From Mesonia hippocampi (lineage in GTDB: Bacteria; Bacteroidota; Bacteroidia; Flavobacteriales; Flavobacteriaceae), in contig NZ_JACIFO010000001.1 of the NCBI RefSeq assembly GCF_014197445.1, forward strand, positions 124,001 through 188,000: 64,000 nucleotides of DNA, read 5' to 3'. Every line of letters starts with the position of its first letter. Position 1 is the stretch's first letter. Under the pieces are notes generated by a model, which saw only the letters and a program-made list of their open reading frames with translations, was not told where the DNA came from and made no database searches. Both the position numbers and the translations under genes were made by a program. Below, piece by piece: positions 58,552 through 64,000 of this stretch.

Positions 58552-59525
58552 TTAAAACCTCCAAAGCATTAAACCTGCTTGATAGCCCGCACCTAGCGTC
58601 CAAATAAGTGCATACTGTCCTTTTTTTAGTGGTGCGACCATTTGTTGGTATCGGTGTAATGCTAAAAGAGGACTAGATGAACCAGAATAGCCAATTTCTT
58701 TAGAGTAAAAAGGTACCTTATGGTCTGGAAGTTGAAATTTTTCTTTTATAACTTCAATGTTCTTTAGTGATAGCTGAGAGAATAAAAATATACTAATATC
58801 TTGGATTGTAAGGTTGTTTCTACTCAGAAAGTCTTCTATTTTATGAGTTGCATATTCAACACTTCCGCTTCCATCAAATGCGGTATCCCATGTTGTTAAA
58901 TTGCCTTCTGTAAAACAGGAATACCCTTGCGGAGGAAATAAAACAGAGTCGCTAAAACTACTATCTGTGTGGTAATGTACATCTACTAAACCTGCTGTAG
59001 AATTGTCTTTTTCTACGATGAAGGCAAAAGCAGAATCAGAAAAACAAAATGCAGTAACAGGGTTTTCAGGGTCTAGAATGCTAGACATTTTTTCGGCACA
59101 TACAACAAGGGCTTTTTGCGCGGTTTTACTATTTGAAAGATATTGTGCGGCTTGATCTAAAGCGATTAATGCACCAATACAATTGGCATTTAATCGTAAC
59201 ACATGGTTTCAGATTTTCCTTGTAAGGCTTGATGAATGTATATAGAATCACAAGGAATTAAGTGTTCAGCTGTTGAGGAAACAAAAATAATAATGTCTAT
59301 TTCTTGTATCGAAATAGAACTCTGTTTTAAAACTCCCTTTGCTGCTTCAATTCCCATAGATAAGGAAGTTTCTGTTGAGTTAGAGGAAGCGATGTGCCGT
59401 TTTTGTCTTCCTAAGGCACTTTGTATTTTCTCCATTGGAATGCCTTTTTTTTCAAAGCTGCATAGTACGGTTTCGTTATTTTCTTGTTTAGAAGCAGGAT
59501 GAAAATACATGTGTTTTAGTTTCAT
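58552..59525 (-). pseudogene. KAS III (FabH-like) gene broken by a 1-bp frameshift at the active-site cysteine
   Basis: Two frames, 59525-59190 and 59202-58552, together give about 324 residues, the normal KAS III length. The first ends SETMCYD-stop; adding one T at GATTAAATG restores CYDLNANCIGALIALDQA, which contains the catalytic Cys (DxNxxC). Conserved blocks: GRQKRHIASS, VSSTAEHLIPCDS, ALVVCAEKMSSILDPEN. The FabH His and Asn motifs (HQAN, GNTS) appear as SQLS and GYSG, so even the intact protein may not have been a canonical condensing enzyme. Either a recent pseudogene or a sequence error. Confidence 0.75.
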
Positions 59526-59695
59526 AAAAAAAAGCTTTTGTTTAAGTTATATTACTAAAATAGTGTTTTTGATATTAAAAATTATATATTTAGTTGTTTG
59601 TTTGATTGCTTATAAAAATGTTTTATTAATTTTTTAAATTTTATGTATTTTTAAATAATAAGTTTTTTGTTGTTTATCAATGCTAATTCGTAACC

Positions 59696-61180
59696 ATGAC
59701 AGGAACAATATTTTTACTTGCAAAACGCAGGTTGTTAAAGGGTTTATGTTTTCTTTTGTTTTATACTGTGTTTAGTAATCATATAAGTGCACAGGAAATC
59801 TATTTTCGCGTATCAGAGAATGATTGTAGTAATTATTATACCCCAGTTTTTTCTGTGTTAGATGAAAGCACTTACCAAGACAAAATAAAATTTTTGTTGC
59901 CTATAAATTATCAAGGTAAGCGTTTTGATAATTTAAATAAGTTATATTTTGAAAATAAATTAACCATGTCTAAAGTGGTTTTCTCTGATGAGTTATACCA
60001 AATCACAAGCAAGCCGTTAAACGACTTATCTGGAATTTCTTTAGTAAATAAGGGTGAAGTGATAGCCTTTTTTTCTATTAAAGATATAAACGCTAAAAAC
60101 ATAAATGCTATTATAAAAAGCCTTAGTAGTTTACAAGAGATTTTAGATAAAAGTAAAAAGGGGCTATCGAATAATCTTTTGAATAAAATAGATTATAAGC
60201 GTCCATTTTTGTTTCTATCAGACCAATTTTTCGGGAAATTATATCGATTTGATGGAGATAAATCAGAGTTTTCCGTTTTAAATTTAAAAGAAGATAGTTC
60301 AAGTATTGCTTCGTTAAGAAAACACTATTTAAGTGAAGACGATTATAAAACTCATCAAGAATATGGTGAAACCTCAAAATCTTTCCAAGGTCAAAATGGT
60401 ATCAAGATTATCGATATAAGCTTTGCAGAAGAAAAAATTTACATTAAGTATAGCATACCCTATGTTAGTGTTATGATGTATGCGGGAAAACAAGCAACTG
60501 TATTAAGTAATTTGCTTTTAATGTTTTCTCAACCAATAGATGAAAGAATTACTTTTAATAGTTTTATAGATAATACCTATGTTATTAAGAATTTTAGCCT
60601 AGAAGAAATAAAATACTATCCTTCTAGACAAATGGCGGTATATGCAGATAAATTATACTATATAAACCAAGTAATGGCATCTAGCGAAATACCAGAATTT
60701 CCCCTACTTAGTCAATTTAAAATTGATAAAGACTTAAAGGAGATTACATTAGAAGGAGTAGTAGATAATTTAAAGAACTTTAATTTTCAACAAGATAGCT
60801 TATTGAATGTGCAATATTTAATGGAAATAGGATTTCTACAAAATAAAGAAAATATTTTATTACGGGAATACCCTTATGCCGTTAACCTTGTTAAAAAACA
60901 AAAATATCAGTTAGATTGGGAAGATGAGAATAAACATTACTATCCGGTAGAAATATTTTACAGCCAGCTTCAGTTTTGGGAAAAAGAAGATAACTTTACG
61001 GTGTTGGTAAAAAAACAAGAAAATTATGCCTTAAAAACCTACAACCAAAATTGGGAATTACAACAAGAAAAACTTTTACCATTTAATACCGAAACAGTAA
61101 AAGATATACGCTTTAGCAAAGATAACATTTACCTGTTTACCGAAAATGAGTTGCTAAGTTTACCAAATGTTTTTGAGTAG
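59696..61180 (+). CDS. Unknown secreted protein paired with a beta-barrel receptor
   Basis: 494 residues with a signal peptide-like start (RLLKGLCFLLFYTVFSNHISA) and no further membrane helices. The body alternates beta strands and Lys/Glu-rich stretches (AEEKIYIKYSIPYVSVMMYAGKQATVL, RQMAVYADKLYYINQV), perhaps a beta-propeller. Family not recognised. It ends 54 bp before an OMP_b-brl_3 gene, so they may act together at the outer membrane. A 3' fragment of a paralogue is found 13.4 kb upstream at 47683. Confidence 0.6.
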   Translation: MTGTIFLLAKRRLLKGLCFLLFYTVFSNHISAQEIYFRVSENDCSNYYTPVFSVLDESTYQDKIKFLLPINYQGKRFDNLNKLYFENKLTMSKVVFSDELYQITSKPLNDLSGISLVNKGEVIAFFSIKDINAKNINAIIKSLSSLQEILDKSKKGLSNNLLNKIDYKRPFLFLSDQFFGKLYRFDGDKSEFSVLNLKEDSSSIASLRKHYLSEDDYKTHQEYGETSKSFQGQNGIKIIDISFAEEKIYIKYSIPYVSVMMYAGKQATVLSNLLLMFSQPIDERITFNSFIDNTYVIKNFSLEEIKYYPSRQMAVYADKLYYINQVMASSEIPEFPLLSQFKIDKDLKEITLEGVVDNLKNFNFQQDSLLNVQYLMEIGFLQNKENILLREYPYAVNLVKKQKYQLDWEDENKHYYPVEIFYSQLQFWEKEDNFTVLVKKQENYALKTYNQNWELQQEKLLPFNTETVKDIRFSKDNIYLFTENELLSLPNVFE

Positions 61181-61234
61181 GTTTATTAAACCTTAGGTGT
61201 TTTTTAGGGTCTAAGATATAGAAATACACTTTTT

Positions 61235-64000
61235 ATGAAAATGTTTTTTAAAAGTACTATTTTGATGGTACTTTTTTTATGGATAAATACGAGTTATACA
61301 CAAACACTAACGTTTAGCATAACAGGAAAAGTAGTCGATGAACAACAACAAGCGTTAGAGTCGGCAACTGTATTTGCAGAAACCGTAAAAGATAGCAGTT
61401 TGGTAGGTTACACCATAACCAATGCTAGCGGAGATTTTGAATTGACAGAGAAAATGCAAACCCCCGAGGAGATATACTTATATATTTCATATACAGGTTT
61501 TGTAACGCATAAACAAAAGCTTATTCCTAAGCCTACAATATCTCTGGGCGAAATACCTTTAAAAATAGAAAACAATACCTTAGATGAGGTGCTTGTAGAA
61601 GGAAAATCGGCTCCTATTGCCATAAAAAAAGATACTTTAGAGTTTAATGCAGCCTCTTTTGCTACACGTCCCGATGCTAACTTGGAAGAATTGCTTAAAA
61701 AATTACCAGGAATAGAAGTAGATAACGACGGGAACATTATGGTAAATGGGAAACAAGTTTCTAGAATATTGGTAAACGGACAAGAGTTTTTTGGAAAAGA
61801 CCCTAAAATAGCTACAAAAAATTTACCCAAAGACATTATAAACAAAATACAAGTAGTAGATACTAAAACTAAAAAAGAAGAATTTACAGGAAAAGAAAGC
61901 GATGCAGAAGATAAAACCATAAACATTACCATAGCTGAAGATAAAAATAAAGGCTTTTTCGCCAGGATGACTGCCGGAGGAGGAACAAACAACAGGTACG
62001 AACTTAATGGAACAGCAAATTATTTTAATAATAAAATGCGGCTTAGTTTATTGGGGAGCGGCAATAATATTAACTCTTCGGGGTTTACCTTCGATGAAGT
62101 TTTTGATTCTATGGGGAGAAATGCCTATTCGGTAACAGGAGGTGGAAGTAATTCAGGGATTACCAAAACAGAAAATACAGGGGTTGATTTTGTAAATGAA
62201 TGGGATAATAAAACAGAACTTTCGGCTAGTTATTTTTATAATAAAGCTGCTAATACAACAGCTTCTATAGGATATAGAGAAAATATTCTTCCAGATAAAC
62301 ACTATTTTAATGAAAATAAAACAACCTCCAAACGCAATAATCAAAACCATAGAGCAAGTATTGGTTTTCACGCTGAACCCGATACGTTAACACGAATTTC
62401 TATTTACCCTAATTTAACAGCAAATACAGGGTTTTCTACCAATACCTCTAAAGCCTTTTCTTATAACGCTAACGGAGATCCTATAAATGATGCAGAAACT
62501 TCTACATTTTCGGAAGTGAAAAATATCAATTTTTCCAACACGTTAAATGCCATTAGAAAAATAGGTAAAAACGGAGCTTATGTTGCTTTAGAATTTTCTA
62601 ATACAAATAACAATAGCAAGCAACAAGAGGAGTATTATGCTGAGCGAAAAATTTATAAGGAAACAGAAACCTTACCAGAAACAAGCATACAAGATCAGTA
62701 TATTGAAGAAAATAAACAAACCGATAAGTATTCGGTGATGTTAGACACTAGAATTCCGATAACCGAAAAATCTTCTATAGATATAAATTATACGTATGTA
62801 AAAGAAAATCAAGCTAACGAGCGCTTGGTGTATGAGAAAGATCAAGCAGCACATTATAATGCTTTAAACGAAAATTTAAGCAATAATTTTCAGACCACCA
62901 TATATAAATATCAGCCAAGTTTAGGTTGGGTATATAAAACAGAGAAGCTAATAACAAAGGTTTCTTCGGGGCTTCAGCAGACCAAATTGAGTAACGAGGA
63001 TTATTTTTCAGACAAACGCTTTAGCAATACCTACAACAACTTGTATGCAAGAATATTTGCTCGCTATAAAATTACCAAAACTAAATCTTTGCGTTTTACC
63101 TACAGAAACTCTCGTAGTACACCTTCTATACAGCAATTACAACCAGTAGCAAATGTTACCAATCCGTTAAATACGGTTGTTGGAAATCCAGACTTAAACC
63201 CCACACTGTCACACCGTATGAGGTTAAATTATTACGATTACAATTTTAAAGCTCAAACAGGTTTTTATGCTTATATAAATGGAAGTGTGGTTAACGATAA
63301 AATAGTTAGTGTAAGCATAACCGATGAAAACTTGATTAGAACCACTACTTATGCTAACGTAAACGGATCTTGGCGTGTAACTATGGGAGTAAATGGAGAT
63401 AAAAAGTATGATTGGGTAAATGGGGATGCGTTAAAAATTTCTATAGGAGTTACGGGGAATTATAGTAATAATATAGGTTTCTCTAACGGGAAAAAGTATA
63501 CCGCCAAACGTTTTACTACTTCTCCTAGAGTTTCGGTAACTTACGATGTTGGCGAAATAATAAGTATAACCCCTAATTATAGTATCGATTTTAATAATTC
63601 GCGATACAGCTTAAATAATAATAGGAATGAGCAATACATCAACCAAGCTTTAGGTTTAAATATAACCTCTTATTTTCCCGAAAATTTGGTTTTTGGTAGT
63701 GATATGCGTTATACCAAGTTAGGAAATGTAGCTCCAGGTTTTAAAGATAATTTTTTATTATGGAATGTAAGTTTGGGCTATAAGTTTTGGGGAGAAGATG
63801 GGATTATAAAATTAAAAGTTTTTGATATGCTAAACGAGAACACGTCAACTTCTCGTTATACAGGACAAGATTATGTTCAGGATACCGAGCAATTGGTTTT
63901 AGAGCAATACATAATGCTTAGCTTTACGTATAAATTCAATAAATTTGCAGGAAGCAAGACTTCGCCGCCATCTAAACGTAATCGCCGTTACAGAATAAGG
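61235..64000 (+). CDS. Outer-membrane beta-barrel receptor (OMP_b-brl_3, TonB-receptor-like), cut by window edge
   Basis: 922 codons visible, no stop before the edge. Signal peptide (ILMVLFLWINTSYTQ), then a CarboxypepD_reg-like domain (about 25-110, FSITGKVVDEQQQALESATVFA...LYISYTGFVTHKQ), a plug region (ATRPDANLEELLKKLPGIEVDNDGNIMVNGKQVSRILVNGQEFFGKDP), and a long barrel of alternating strands to the last residues seen (LEQYIMLSFTYKFNKF), which look like the final strand. The basic C-terminus suggests the stop is close. The cargo is unknown. Confidence 0.85.
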   Translation, partial: MKMFFKSTILMVLFLWINTSYTQTLTFSITGKVVDEQQQALESATVFAETVKDSSLVGYTITNASGDFELTEKMQTPEEIYLYISYTGFVTHKQKLIPKPTISLGEIPLKIENNTLDEVLVEGKSAPIAIKKDTLEFNAASFATRPDANLEELLKKLPGIEVDNDGNIMVNGKQVSRILVNGQEFFGKDPKIATKNLPKDIINKIQVVDTKTKKEEFTGKESDAEDKTINITIAEDKNKGFFARMTAGGGTNNRYELNGTANYFNNKMRLSLLGSGNNINSSGFTFDEVFDSMGRNAYSVTGGGSNSGITKTENTGVDFVNEWDNKTELSASYFYNKAANTTASIGYRENILPDKHYFNENKTTSKRNNQNHRASIGFHAEPDTLTRISIYPNLTANTGFSTNTSKAFSYNANGDPINDAETSTFSEVKNINFSNTLNAIRKIGKNGAYVALEFSNTNNNSKQQEEYYAERKIYKETETLPETSIQDQYIEENKQTDKYSVMLDTRIPITEKSSIDINYTYVKENQANERLVYEKDQAAHYNALNENLSNNFQTTIYKYQPSLGWVYKTEKLITKVSSGLQQTKLSNEDYFSDKRFSNTYNNLYARIFARYKITKTKSLRFTYRNSRSTPSIQQLQPVANVTNPLNTVVGNPDLNPTLSHRMRLNYYDYNFKAQTGFYAYINGSVVNDKIVSVSITDENLIRTTTYANVNGSWRVTMGVNGDKKYDWVNGDALKISIGVTGNYSNNIGFSNGKKYTAKRFTTSPRVSVTYDVGEIISITPNYSIDFNNSRYSLNNNRNEQYINQALGLNITSYFPENLVFGSDMRYTKLGNVAPGFKDNFLLWNVSLGYKFWGEDGIIKLKVFDMLNENTSTSRYTGQDYVQDTEQLVLEQYIMLSFTYKFNKFAGSKTSPPSKRNRRYRIR

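Noticed and set aside
61408-61992. Leftward 194-codon frame in the receptor gene
   Set aside because: Shadow of the conserved plug-domain coding sequence on the other strand.

Overview
The window is AT-rich chromosomal DNA from a Bacteroidota member, most likely a Flavobacteriaceae-type bacterium. The reasons are three secreted proteins with type IX secretion (T9SS) C-terminal tails, a FUSC transporter, an OMP_b-brl_3-type outer-membrane receptor with a carboxypeptidase-regulatory-like plug, and A-rich leaders with few Shine-Dalgarno sites. All names come from reading translated sequence and motifs; no database was searched.

Layout. (1) 1-13.42 kb is host: an MscS-type channel (cut by the window edge), a FUSC protein, an SdiA-regulated-like protein, PBP1A, an SDR oxidoreductase, two unknown proteins, an SLC1-type symporter and the methionine ABC transporter metN-metI-metQ. 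(2) About 13.42-47.60 kb is a complete Mu-like transposable, contractile-tailed prophage, read right to left. It has an S24 repressor with a divergent Ner-like gene around a perfect 24-bp operator, MuA, MuB, a second ATPase, and many small early genes (several too short for routine calling) including DUF3164- and GemA-like ones. Its late genes fire divergently from 29.2 kb. The rightward arm encodes a gp25-like baseplate protein, terminase and connectors, then portal and head protein F. The leftward arm encodes protease/scaffold, capsid, sheath, tube, frameshifted chaperones, tape measure, hub, spike, fibres, an M15 endolysin, a candidate unimolecular spanin, and finally a DNA-modification pair (Dam-type methylase plus a thymidylate-synthase-fold enzyme). 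(3) 47.6-64 kb is host again: a 92-bp remnant of a gene 3' end, a 2.3-thousand-residue PKD/T9SS surface protein, two tandem T9SS paralogues, a frameshifted KAS III-like gene, an unknown secreted protein and a beta-barrel receptor running off the window.

Most interesting signals: the portal/F pair, where F has no start codon and is reached only by a -1 shift on the same A_AAA_AAG heptamer that drives the tail-chaperone shift; the nested RNA structure leading the modification operon; the divergent TS-fold enzyme at the position of Mu mom; 22-bp tandem repeats at the phage end, and the observation that rejoining the inferred host flanks recreates an ATG for metN, which now begins with TTG; and the 92-bp direct repeats bounding the 13.4-kb surface-protein block.
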